From: Anaeramoeba flamelloides
Taxonomy: Eukaryota > Metamonada > Anaeramoebidae
Length of the DNA: 64,000 nt
NCBI GenBank assembly: GCA_027625915.1
Contig: JANTQA010000015.1
Coordinates: 11,809,001 to 11,873,000, forward strand
Reading direction: 5' to 3'
The notes under the pieces are model-generated. The model saw only the letters and a list, made by a program, of their open reading frames with translations, made no database searches and was not told where the DNA came from. The translations under genes and the position numbers were made by a program. Every line of letters starts with the position of its first letter. Positions within the stretch are counted from its first letter, which is position 1. Below are positions 33,501-44,626 of this stretch, piece after piece.

Positions 33501-36500
33501 AAATTAATATAAGTGAGATTTCATAAAAATAAAAAAGGTTTGAAAATTTTTCTTTTTGATTTTTCTTGATCCAAAAATTCAAACTGAAAAGGATCAGAAT
33601 CTTTTGAATAAAAATTAATTGGGGAAAAATGGAATTCTTTTAAAAATGATAATTCATATCTCTATGGTTGATAAAGGAGCTTGTTTTTTTAAAGTTTAAG
33701 GGTAATCATTGTGAAAAATAGTGCTCTATTGACTTTGGGAAAAATAAAATAACTCAGAGTTACTAATCATAATCATGAAAAACTTTTTTAGAAAAAAAAT
33801 TAAACATTTGCTAATTTTTTACTTTTTAATAACTTCACTTATAATAAGCATTATTGGTTAATAATGAGATCTTGGATCAATGATTATTTTTAAAGATATT
33901 TTAGAATTTAAGCTGAAAAATCCAATTTTCCAACAAAATTTTTTTAACAATTTAAATAGTAAAAAATTTGAAATGTTTTACTTGACTGTTAAGAGGTTAT
34001 TTTATTATCTTTTAAAAGTATTGCAAAATTAATAAATATCTTTCATATAGGGAATCAATAATTTTGACAATTAAAGAATTATTTTTTGAATTAAAATGAA
34101 AAAAAAATATATTTTTTTTAATTTTCCGTTAGGTTTTTTTTAGAATTTGAAATAAACAGAAAATTTTAATAAATTTTCGGTTTATTTCAAAAAGTAAAAA
34201 AAACCTAGGACACTTTTCGTTAGGTTTTCCAGAATTCAAAAGAATGGAGTAAAATCTATGATTTTTCTCCATTCTTTTGAATTCTGGAAAAGCTAGGCAC
34301 TCTACGAACACTTTTAGTTAATTTTCTGTTTTATTTGTTAAGTGTTCTAGGTTTTTTTTGAGGTTTTCTATTTTATCTATGAAGTGTTCTAGGTTTTTTT
34401 TAATTTTTCTGTATATTTGGAAAATCGATAGATTTTCGTTAAGTTTTTTTTACTTTAGAAATAAACAGAAAATTTATTAAAATTTTCGGTTTATTTCTAA
34501 AGTAAAAAAAACCTAGAACACTTCACAAATAAAACAAAAAACCTCAAGAAAACCGCCGTTAGGTTTTTTTTAATTTTAGAAATTAAAAGAAAATTTCAAA
34601 AATTTTCTTTTTATTTCTGAAATTAAAAAAAACCTAGGCACTCTACGGCACTCCAAGGCACTTGACGGACACTTTCTTTAGGTTTTCCACAATTTAAAGA
34701 ATAGAATAAAATCTTTGTGTTTTTTTTTTTTTAAAACAAGAAATAAAAAAAGCTACGTACTTGAAAATATCACACTTGATAGCACTTCCTGAAACCCTAA
34801 ATTTGTTTAGAGTTTTTTATTTTAGTTATAATGTAAAAAGGTTGTTTTTAAAACAATTGCCATCTTAAAACATATTCCACAAATTTTTCGATTGGAAATT
34901 TTACTACTGAATAGGAAAATTTATCACCTCTTCTTAATCTAATTCAAAAATAATAAAATTTCTTTTCAAATCAACTCATAAATTAAAATATAAATATTAT
35001 TTATACTGAATTTATAAAAAAAAAATGAAAAAATATTTTAATTTTTAAAGTTAAAGCCTGATTAAACTAATTAATAAACAAAATTACATCTAATTATAAT
35101 ACTGAACTCCAATTCAAAATTTTTAACACACCAAAATTCAATTTTTGAAAAAAAAATCTTATTTAATCAATTCTAGAACAAATACCAAATTAGAACCATT
35201 CACTAATTGGAATTTTAACATTTATTTATAAAATTACAATACTCACAAAACGTCAAATAAATAATTATCAATACTAATAAATCAATTATCGAGTGTTAAA
35301 AAATTTTGGAGAGAACCTAAACAAAAAAAATGTATTGGTAAATTTGTAAAAATTCCATTAGAATTATTAATCGATCAAAGGCTAGATATCCTCAACTGAT
35401 TTTATTTGAGTTCTTCTATTTTGAACAACTCAACTTTGACCTAATATCAATCGTTTCGAAAAAAAATCTGATAAAACGAAACAAATTAATAATTCAAAAA
35501 ATTAATTGAAAATAAAAAACTAAAAAAGATGAAAAAATGATTTTCATATTTTACAAAAATCAAAATTATTTCCAATTTGAAAGAAATTGTATTGTTATGA
35601 TTGTTTTAACTATTTAAAACGTGTCAAAATATTTAAAGAGGATTTCTTGTTAAGGGTTAAATGTTTAAAAAAAACACTCTTTATTGTTTAAAGAGAGAAT
35701 TTTGAAGTGACTAAATTAGTAACTTCTAATTCAAAGATAGAATAAACACAGTCATTAAGATGCATTTTAAACTTAATTTAAGTTTTCTAAAATAAAATTG
35801 TAATTAAAGAGTCGATGAAAAAGAAAAAAAAAAGTAGAGAAATAATAAGAAAATGAAGATTAAAACATGAATAAATAAAAAATATTCCCTTTTACTAATT
35901 TTTCAACACTTAATATTTTTCTCAATAAATGATGATTTTCTTAAATTATATGAGAACATTTTTTCTTCATCATAAAATAAATAAACAATTAAAAAGTAAA
36001 AAAAAAAATTTTTTTTTTATTGTAATTTAAGGGAGGAGTTTAGAATTCCTCTTGTTTGCCCGAATTCCTAAACTTGAATTTAGAAATCGTATAATAGATT
36101 CAAACATACTCTTATTATCTACTAAAGCTAATAAAGATATTGAATCTTGTTTATTAATAATATTATAAATATTATTATTATTTAAAATAAGTGAAAAATT
36201 ATTTTTTTCTAATTCAGAAATCCAGATTTTCCGATTATTTTCATAGGCTAGGCAGTTCCAGAGAAAATGATCCAAATCTTCAATGATATCCAAATCTTTA
36301 TTTATTTTACACAATTGACAAAATTGTGATTTATTTTTGTTCATAAAATAAGAATATCTATTAAGATAATTTGTATAATTTCTTAACTTTAGAATAGAAG
36401 TTGAACCCTTCCATTTTAAATATTTTTGCTGTTTGTTAATATTACCCTGTATCAAAATTATTTTCAAATAATTTTGTACTTTCCAACTTGGACTATTTTT

Positions 36501-38593
36501 TAATTGATTAATTCTGTAAACTTCGAGTTCAGATTCTAATTCTTTTAAATTTCGAGCTTTCCAATTAATGTTTTCTGTTTCTTTTTCTCTGAGGGGGAGA
36601 AGATTTATTAATTTATCAAATCCCAAAATTTTTAATTTTTGAATTAATTTGAATTTTCTTTTGTAAATTGTGATTCTTGCCAAATCAATTTTTGCTTCAG
36701 TTTTATAGATAAGTCTTGGGGAATGTGGGTTTATTAAAAGCGATTCTGTGATTTTCTTATTAATCCAAATATCAATTTTTTTGAAATCGGATTCTGTAAA
36801 GTCAAATATCTCCAACCCATATAATAGTTGACTATGTAAAACGGCTTTAAAGAATTGAATTTTTAACCCATTAAAAAAATTCCTTTCTTTAAAAATATGT
36901 AGGATTTTTTTTTTAAAAAAATTTTTTTTTTATTGATGAGTTAAAAACCATTAAATTTGATTCCTACTCACCTAAAACAGATGCGATTACACATTATCAC
37001 AAACTAAATTGCATTTTTTGGAAGGATTATGACTTAAAAAAATTGAATTCTCTAAATGTAATTTTTGCAAATGATGACAAATAAATGAAAAAATTTCTTG
37101 AAGAAACTTTGAAACAAAGAGAATTTTTTTATGTTTTGTTAAAAAACGAACCAATTTTTTTTTTAATCAAAAATCTACTTTAAAAGGATGCTTGTCTACC
37201 TAATTTAACAAAAGTAAATCTCCAAAATCAGCATTCAAATTTAATTTGTTAATTTTTTTTTTAGATTCTCTTCCGAAAAAACTCAAACAACAAATAAACA
37301 TTAATCAAATCAATACTCATAGCAATAATAATCATAATCTTGAAATTTCATTCATTCATTTAATTTTATTTTAATTTTTTTTTTCAACACTTAAAAAAAC
37401 TCAAAAATTAAAAATGATAAAAAATAAATATACAAAAAAAAATAAAGGTTATGTTAGTAAAAAAAAAAGATACTGAAGAAGTATATGCAATGAAATCTTT
37501 ACAAAAAGGAATGTTAGCCGATCATCAACAAATTAGTCATACGATGTCTGAAAGAAATGTCTTAATGAGAGTTAATCATCCATTTTTGGTAGGTCTGCAA
37601 TATTCATTCCAATCACCAGAAAAATTATATATGGTATTAGATTATGTCCCAGGCGGAGAATTGTTTACCAGAATAAGCGACGAAGGAAGATTAACAAATA
37701 AATCGACACAATTGTATGCCGCAGAGATTCTTTTAGCACTTGATCATCTCCATAAAATGGATGTTGTCTATAGAGATTTGAAGCCAGAAAATATCTTATT
37801 AGATAAAGAGGGACATATTAAAATCACTGACTTTGGGCTAGTTAAAACTGATCTAAATAAAAAATTTGGGGGTAAAACAAATTCATTTTGTGGTACACCA
37901 GAATATTTAGCCCCAGAAATTATTCTTGATATCCCATATGATGAAACAATCGATTGGTGGTCTTTTGGTATATATTTTTATTTTCTTTCTTTTGATCTTT
38001 TAACCTTTTTGCTTTTTAAATTTTTTTTTTTTTTTTTTTTTTTTATATATATTTTTATTTATTTTTGCTTTTTGTTTTATATTTTTATTTATATTGTTGG
38101 GGTGTAAATTAACAAAATATTTATATTATTATTTTTTTGTTTTGTATCAAAAAAAGGAATATTGCTATATGAAATGTTAGTTGGAACACCACCATATTAT
38201 TCAGAGGATCATGAAGAAACCTTTGAATTGATTTTAAAGGCAAAATTAAAAATTCCATTTTATGTAGAAGATGAAGCCAGAGATTTGATCACTAAACTCT
38301 TAAACAGAAATCACGAAAAAAGATTAGGGGTGAAGGGAGTTGAGCAAATCAAAAAACATGAATTCTTTGCAGATTTGGATTGGCAAAAAGTCTATAATAA
38401 GGAATACAAGCCAGAATTTATACCAACAATTGAAGACATTACAGATGTGGGCAACTTTGATGAAGAATTCACTGAAGAAAAAGTTGAAGATTCCTTAGTA
38501 CAAGTAAGTGTCATCGGGAAAGTTGACCAAAAGGTATTTGAAGGGTTTACTTATATTGGGAAAATTGAAGGAATTGGAGTCATGAATGATTAA
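30538..38593 (+). CDS. AKT-like: PH domain AGC kinase, Akt/RAC type, five exons
   Basis: Exons are 30538-30611, 30735-30783, 30901-31155, 37448-37967 and 38157-38593, giving 444 residues. A PH domain (about 8-109, with KNWKKRWFVISGSVLSYY) should bind PIP3. The kinase domain has glycine loop GRGTYGKV (120-127), Lys142, YRD 234-236, DFG 254-256, and activation loop SFCGTPEYLAPE in which Ser272 takes the place of Akt Thr308. The AGC tail has NFDEEFTEE (399-407) and a hydrophobic motif FEGFTY (427-432). All catalytic residues are present. Family knowledge: PDK1 phosphorylates the loop, TORC2 the hydrophobic motif, downstream of PI3K. Every junction preserves frame and fits Akt alignments. The third intron, 6.3 kb, is exceptional and cuts the gene inside the glycine loop. 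The first three donors (GTTCGT, GTTTGT, GTTTGA) are non-canonical beyond GT. Confidence 0.88.
32990..33370 (+). repeat. Dispersed repeat family G, copy 2
   Basis: Collinear with 47000-47360, sharing TTTCAAAACC, CTCATTTTTT-like and GTTGTTTATACTC followed by TTTTAAATTTCAA. It is partly shared with 28600-28985. Confidence 0.55.
33790..34760 (+). repeat. Composite hairpin-array repeat, copy C
   Basis: The ~330-bp block (33790-34115) is followed by hairpins at about 34131-34210, 34219-34293, 34440-34514 and 34560-34637. The stems differ between hairpins but still pair: for example, ACTTTAGAAATAAAC pairs with its own complement in one unit and TTTTAGAAATTAAAAGAAAA with a near-complement in another. 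It lies inside the kinase intron, in sense orientation relative to copy B. Confidence 0.78.
35095..35500 (+). repeat. Dispersed repeat family H, copy 2
   Basis: Collinear with 19775-20130 and 54545-54930. Best shared tracts are TTTTGGAGAGAA, GGCTAGATA, TTGGTAAATTTGTAAAAA and TTCTTCTATTTTGAACAACT. Confidence 0.6.
35655..35765 (+). repeat. Dispersed repeat, copy 2
   Basis: Matches 3610-3720 (AAAGAGAGAATTTT, GTGACTAAATT, AATAAACACA in order). Confidence 0.5.
36001..36905 (-). mobile_element. 5'-truncated non-LTR (LINE) retrotransposon fragment, family L-a copy 1
   Basis: An open frame on the minus strand (36027 to about 36905) encodes the region after the reverse transcriptase and the C-terminal zinc motif: CQLC, then H, then C in DHFLWNC, near residues 168-188 of the frame counted from 36815. 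It parallels the copy at 45006-46302 across its length (LYGLEIFDF, NSPSWKVQ, LNRYSY, FLWNC). A poly(A) tail follows the stop (complement at about 36009-36020). The 5' end is truncated, as is usual after target-primed reverse transcription. It lies antisense in the Akt-like intron. The frame is open for over 280 codons, so it is not very old. Target duplications cannot be resolved in the flanking A/T runs. Confidence 0.8.
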
Positions 38594-41500
38594 ATTTTAT
38601 TCAAATGAATAATTATTTCTACTTTTTTTTTACTTTATATTATTGTATTAAATTGAAAATTGACAATAAAAACACAATACAACACATATAATACATATTA
38701 AATATACATACTATAATATATATTCAATAAATTACTTTATTTGAAACAAAACCAAAGATATAATTTATTTTTTAATTTTATCTCTTGAAAAAATTTTTTC
38801 TTTTGATTTTTTTTATTTTATTCTTTTTTTATTATGATTTATTTCTTTTTTGTTTTCATATTTTTTTCTTTTCTTTTTTATTTTTTTCCTTTCCTCATTT
38901 TTTTTTTATTTATTTATTTTTTTTATTCTTCTTTTTATATGAAATAAAAAATTCTTCACAAATAAAAATTATTTCAGTTATTTTAATATTTTTTTTTGTT
39001 TATTTTTATTTATTTTTATTTATTTTTCAGAAGCATTCAATAAGAATTTGATTACTTTAATTTTTTTATTGTGTTTAAACGAAATAATGTGTTAATTTTT
39101 TATTGAAAAAGTAAATATTTAAAATTATACAAAATAATGGGATAATAATTTTGCAAAATATTACAGAAAAAAATTTACTATGAACTTATAATGACAATAT
39201 TTTTTTTTTTAAATTTATGTTTTATTGTTTTAAGCAATTTTGAATGGTAATTTGGGTATATTTCTTTAATTATTTTCATTTCTTTATTGCTTTTTATAGT
39301 TTTTACTGAATCATATGATATTCTTTGTCTTTTTTTTAGTTAAAAGTCATTCTTTTTTTAACGTTTCAGGATTAACAAGTAATCACTTTATTTATTTCGT
39401 TTGTATCTCTTCCGATCAATGTGAACAAATTCAGTTAGGAAAAAAATAGAAAAAAATAAAAATAACTCTTTAGAATCTTAAACATCTTTCTATTTAATTT
39501 ATTTTTTTTTCTAAAAGAATTTCTATTAAATCTAAAATAACATTTATAAAAATTTAAAATTTTAATTGTAATACAATATCTTACTAATTTATTTTGTTTT
39601 CCAAACTACTGTGTGATCTGGTCATTCAATGTGATCTGCAACACATTTAATAAAAACATTCCTTATTCTTTTTTTTCTTATTTTTTTATTTTTTTGAGTG
39701 ATAAAATTTAAAATTCTGTAGATTCAAAAAAATCTTCGTTGTATTATTTTTTAAAATTTCTAAACTTCCAATAAAAATATTTCTCAATATAAATACATTA
39801 AATTCTTTTTAATAATTTATTAATTATCTTAATAGACGCGTAACACAGCTTTTGTGTATTATTTGTTCTAATTTCTAAAAATAAAATTTCTAAGTTAGTA
39901 AAATTAAAAGTATTATCTTTACTGAGAAAATAAAAGAGAAAAAATAATTTAAAAAATAAATTTATTAAATAAATTCCCATTTCTTCCAAAAAAAATATTA
40001 AACCCTTGAGAAGTAAAGGAAATTAAAATTAATTTTTATACAAAAAGGACTAGATAATCATAATTAATATCCAATTATTCAAAATAGTAATGAAATTTAT
40101 AATATCCAATATTATACATCATTTAATTAATTCGCTCACTATTTTGAGGAATATTGCAAAAGTATCTTTTGCGAGAATTGAAATTTAATGTTGTAAATTG
40201 AAAAAATTGCTTTAAAGAATGATTTTAACATAAAAAAAAAAATATCAGAGATTTTGGGATTTTGCTTTTGAAATTACAGTCAAAAATTAAAAAAAATTAT
40301 TTTTTTTATCCAATTTTTTTGGAATTCTCGAAAAAAAAAGATCAAAATTAGAATCAATTTTTTTGCCTCTTGCTACATTTACTTATTACTTTATATCAGT
40401 GCATATGGATTTACTTTTCATCAACTATTGAATCTTTTAATAATAATTAGAAATCAATACTAGCAAATGAGTTATGATTTTGGATCCATTTCAAGTTAAA
40501 TTTAGATTTTGATTTATGAAAAATATTTTTATTCAAATTTGAAAATTTTAACAAAACATATTTAAATTTTGAAAATAACAGGTTTTCTTGACATAACATT
40601 TTTTTTTAGTAAATTGATATTTTTTGGTCATAAAAGTAATACCCCCTTACTCTAAAATCAAAATAGACCTTAAATGCATATTTAATCATATTTTATATTG
40701 GTGAAAATCATACTATACTTATATTTGAAAGTTATAAACCCTATCATTGTAATAAATTAAAGATATTTTTTTACCTTCTTAATTGGATCTATATCTTATA
40801 TTATTTATTATTAAAAATTTGGATTTTGTGTAATTCACATAGTTTCAGAAGCAACCTATTGATACCACCTTAATGGGTTTTAACTGTTGTTGTAAAGGTA
40901 TATTGAATTTTAAAATTATTTTAATCAAATTTAGATCCATATTTTTTTAGTACTTCTTCTGCTTTTATTTTAAATTTGATAGGTTTGTTTAATTTATTTT
41001 TTTCTTATTTTTGAAAAATTTTTTCTTTGTTTTTTTTTTTATTATTTTGTGGGGTAATTCATAAAAAAAAACTTTGTTCAAAATTTATAAAAATACAATT
41101 TTTTTTCTATATTTCTCTTTTTTCGGTTACAAACTAATATAATTTAACATAACAACCAATAAATATTTTTTTTTATTATTTTCTCGTCTCAAAACAAAAT
41201 TTTATTGAGTGGATTCAATATTCATTTTATAACTAATTTAGGTTACTTTGATCTCAAAATATTTTTTTTTGGTATTATTTTGAAGTTAAAAAATAATAGT
41301 CAAATGAAATATTGTTTCTGGGATTGGGGAAAGTAAAATTGATTATTTTCGTTGCTCCTTAAAAGATAACTAATTAACCAAAAAAAAAAAAAAAAAATCT
41401 TCTAATATTAGTATATTATTTGGTCCAGTGTGATAAAATATATTTTCATTATTTAATTATCAATTATATTTTTTTTGTTTAATTATTTTAAATTGTTTTT

Positions 41501-43308
41501 TTTTTAAAAATATTATTCAAAAAGTTCTTTTTTCCAAATCCCATTTTCCCAATTTTTAATAAAATATCAATTATGAAAATTTTGTTAATAGAATATTCAA
41601 GTTTATAAGTGTTTTTTAAGTTTATTTTCTTTCAACTGGAAAATAAAAGGTTTATTGGAATTCAATTTCCAGTGTCCCAAAGAGATGAATTGTTCTGAAT
41701 TATCCAAAAAAAAAAAAAAAAAGAAAAAAAGAAAAAAAGAAAAAGGAAGTTAGATTAAATAAACCAGTTAGTAAAATCATGTAAAAAATAAATTATTTAA
41801 AATAGAAAATTTTAATATAACATTACATTAAACAAATCAATTAAAATTAATTAGCAAAGAAAAAAAGAAGAAGGGAAAGAAAAGGGTGTATTCCAGGATA
41901 TAATTGAAAAAAAAGAACAAAATAAAACCAAAATAAAACCAAACAATTAATGGTTATTGGTGGTATTATAAAAGTTATAAGATATATAAAAAAAAATATA
42001 AAAAAAAAATAAAACCTTTAGTTAAAAAAAAAACAGGGACGATTAGAGGTAGCTTCAATTAAATAATCTTTTGTTCGTAAGAAAAACAAGTAACTTGAGT
42101 CAAAAGAAGTTAATGGTAAAATTATTACAATTCTTAATTCAAAAAATTGCTTCTGATAATTAGAAAAATAAACCAATTAAAATAAATTCAAAACTTTATC
42201 TAAACAATACCATCATGTTTTTTATTATAAAGATAGAAAAAAAAAAAAAAAAAAAAAAAAACTTACTAAAAGCATATTTTTTTTTTATTGCATAAGTAGG
42301 AAGATACTATAACACCCGTCTCAGGTTCAAAAAAAAATTTAATCAAATATTACTTTGTTGATCACCAATTAAAAAGAAAAAATCTTCTCAGAAGAAATTC
42401 TATTTCAACTTACAGCATTTTATCCATTTGATTTTTTCTCTTCTCATTCCTCTCCCTTTTGATCTTTTTAAAATGAATTTTTTTTTAAAAAAAGTCACTC
42501 AGTTTCGTTATTCACTCGGCTTAAAATTGAAAAATTGAGATCCTCGAAAACCAAAGTTTTGCTAAAAAATATTTTTCAAAAATCGAATAAAAGAAAAAAT
42601 AAATATTTATCAAATTTTATCGATTTTTATAACTTTTTCCATTTTTTGGCTTTTTTAAAAAGTTGATCTAATCCACTTTAATTTTTACAGCATTAACTTT
42701 GTTAAGGGACTAGTCTATTATTATTTTTTTGGCCAATTTCTAAATAAGGATTCCTTATCTCGAAATATGTTGCATATTGAAAATAAACAGGGTTTTCAAA
42801 TCTAAGTAATTGACAAAAAATTTTCACTATCTCTATTAAATTTAGGTAAAAAAATTTAATAGAGATTAGTCCCTTAGCCAGGATTATTTAGAAGATTATC
42901 AAGATTTTTGAATCTTAGGTTAAGAAAATCTAAACAATTTTTTTCGAACTTGTGTGTAGAGATACTCTGTGTTTAGTCGTGAAAGAGATTATGAATTAAA
43001 AAAAACCAAAAAAATTCTAATTGTATAATTGTTTTCTCTCTTTATAGTACCATTGTTTGAATGCTTAATTCTAACAAAAAATGCAAAACTTTGTGGATAT
43101 TTGTTCAAAAAAATATTGAAATCGCAAAAAAAAATAAAATTCTAGGAGTATTACTTTATTTGATCATATTTGTATTACTTGTAATTCTAAATTTTTTATT
43201 TTTTAAAGGTTTCTAAATTGTTCCCATTTTTCAGTAACAGAAAAAAAAAAAAAAAAGAAAATAATACTGTTTCAAAAGAAAAACAAAAAGATTGTTTAGT
43301 GAGAAGTC
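38594..43308. other. Non-coding AT-rich interval
   Basis: There are long T- and A-rich tracts (for example A-rich at 41706-41740 and 42239-42262), a TA-flanked MITE at 42705-42874, and otherwise nothing I can name. ORFs here are low-complexity only. Confidence 0.5.
42705..42874 (+). mobile_element. TA-flanked MITE, family AGGGACTAG, copy 1
   Basis: This 170-bp element starts AGGGACTAGTCTATTA and ends TAATAGAGATTAGTCCCT, an inverted repeat of about 18 bp with one or two mismatches. It is flanked by TA at 42703-42704 and 42875-42876. It contains no coding sequence. A second copy begins at 63922. Confidence 0.78.
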
Positions 43309-43688
43309 TTAACGATATCTTCTTAAGGAAAGGGTGTTTCTTCTTTTCCAATCACCTCTTCTTGATGGTCTTAATTTTTTTACATTTCTGTTTTTATATC
43401 TGAGACCTCTATATTTTCTGCCTGATGATGTTAATCCTCTGGCTTCTCTGTGTTTCATTGTTGGTCTTGTGATCCAGTTGATTCTTGGGTCCTTTTGGAT
43501 GGTGATGTGATTAGGATCAACAAGGATAACTTCATAATATCTGTATGTACCGCATTCATTGATCCAATAACTATTCAATACTCTTAAGTTTCCACAGACT
43601 TTTCCAACTCTGTATTCTGCAATCGATCTGTTTGAAGATTATTGAAAAATAATTAAGATTTTAAAATTTTGGTTTATTTTTCAAAAAG

Positions 43689-43723
<35 letters not shown>

Positions 43724-44209
43724 ATTTAAAAAGCAAAAAGAAATTAATAAAAAAAAAAAAAGAATTAAAAGGATTAAGTCAATTACTTGAAGTTTTTTTG
43801 ATGTTTCATTTTTCTAACACCATGGTTTGTTGGTTTACCCATAATTCTACCTTTTTTAACATGTCTTTTTCTTCCACCTCTTCGTACTCTTACTCTGTAG
43901 ATAACATAGCCTTGCTTTGCTTTATAACCAAGCATACGTGCTTTTTCTGGTCTTGATGGTCTTGATGCTCTGTGGATGGCTGGTAATTGTCTTAATTGCC
44001 ATGCTCTTTTATTTTTTAAAAAAAACGATAAAAAATAAAAAAAAAACAAAAAAAAGATTCGATAATTTAAGAAGAGATCCAAAGAAGTAAATAAAAAGAG
44101 AACCAAAAGAAAAGGACTAATTTGTATCTTACCTAACACGAAGAAGATATCTTACGACATCACTTTGTTTTTTTCTGTATAATTCTTGGACGTATTTATA
44201 GGCACCCAT
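43309..44209 (-). CDS. RPL15: Ribosomal protein eL15, three exons
   Basis: Exons on the minus strand are 44133-44209, 43787-44005 and 43309-43627, giving 204 residues, the usual eL15 length. The start [17 protein letters not shown], the middle [20 protein letters not shown] and the end [11 protein letters not shown] follow the family end to end. eL15 is a core protein of the large cytosolic ribosomal subunit and contacts 28S rRNA. Intron 1 (44006-44132) has donor GTAAGA and an AAAAG acceptor. Intron 2 (43628-43786) has GTAATT and CAG and includes a run of about 30 A residues on the plus strand. Three exons, phases preserved. It is an expected highly expressed housekeeping gene. Confidence 0.96.
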
Positions 44210-44626
44210 TATTCAAAAAAATTAAGATAAATAAAAGAAAAAATGAAATCCTAAAATCAGAAAAAAGGGGATTAAATCAAGTTGAAAGGAAACTAATAAC
44301 TGAGTGTTGGTACCTTTTTTGGTGTAAACAATATAACAAAATTTCAATTGAATTTAAAATACTGTTCTTGTAATTCAAAATAGGAAAAATTTAAAGTACA
44401 TTTTCCATTTCCTTTTTCAAATAGAACCACAAATTTGAAATTGTCTTGTTGGGAACTTGATTTAAAAAAGAAAAACAGAAAAGGAAATGAAAATCTTTTA
44501 ACTTTTATCATTCAAATACCTGCAGTCACTGTAAAAATGATATTACAAATTAAAAGCCCAGTTTGTTTTTCTTAAAGACTGGTACAGGAAAAGATCATCT
44601 GAACTGTAGAGAAATTATAAGTTTAG

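Larger units (their letters stand above)
31156..37447 (+). other. Giant third intron of the Akt-like gene
   Basis: This 6,292-bp intron is bounded by GT and AG with the repeat AAAGGTT at both exon edges. The other introns of the gene are 117-189 bp. It holds family G (32990-33370), composite repeat copy C (33790-34760), family H (35095-35500), a short dispersed repeat (35655-35765) and an antisense LINE fragment (36001-36905). The 31156-32990 part shows nothing recognisable. Confidence 0.8.

Noticed and set aside
37451-38593. Kinase exons read as two separate short genes
   Set aside because: The frames join through GT-AG introns to the PH domain at 30.5 kb with exact continuity across the glycine loop and the WSFG-ILLYEML junction.
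38785-39051. Phe/Leu-rich membrane protein ORF
   Set aside because: Pure T-rich low complexity after the kinase gene, with no conserved feature.
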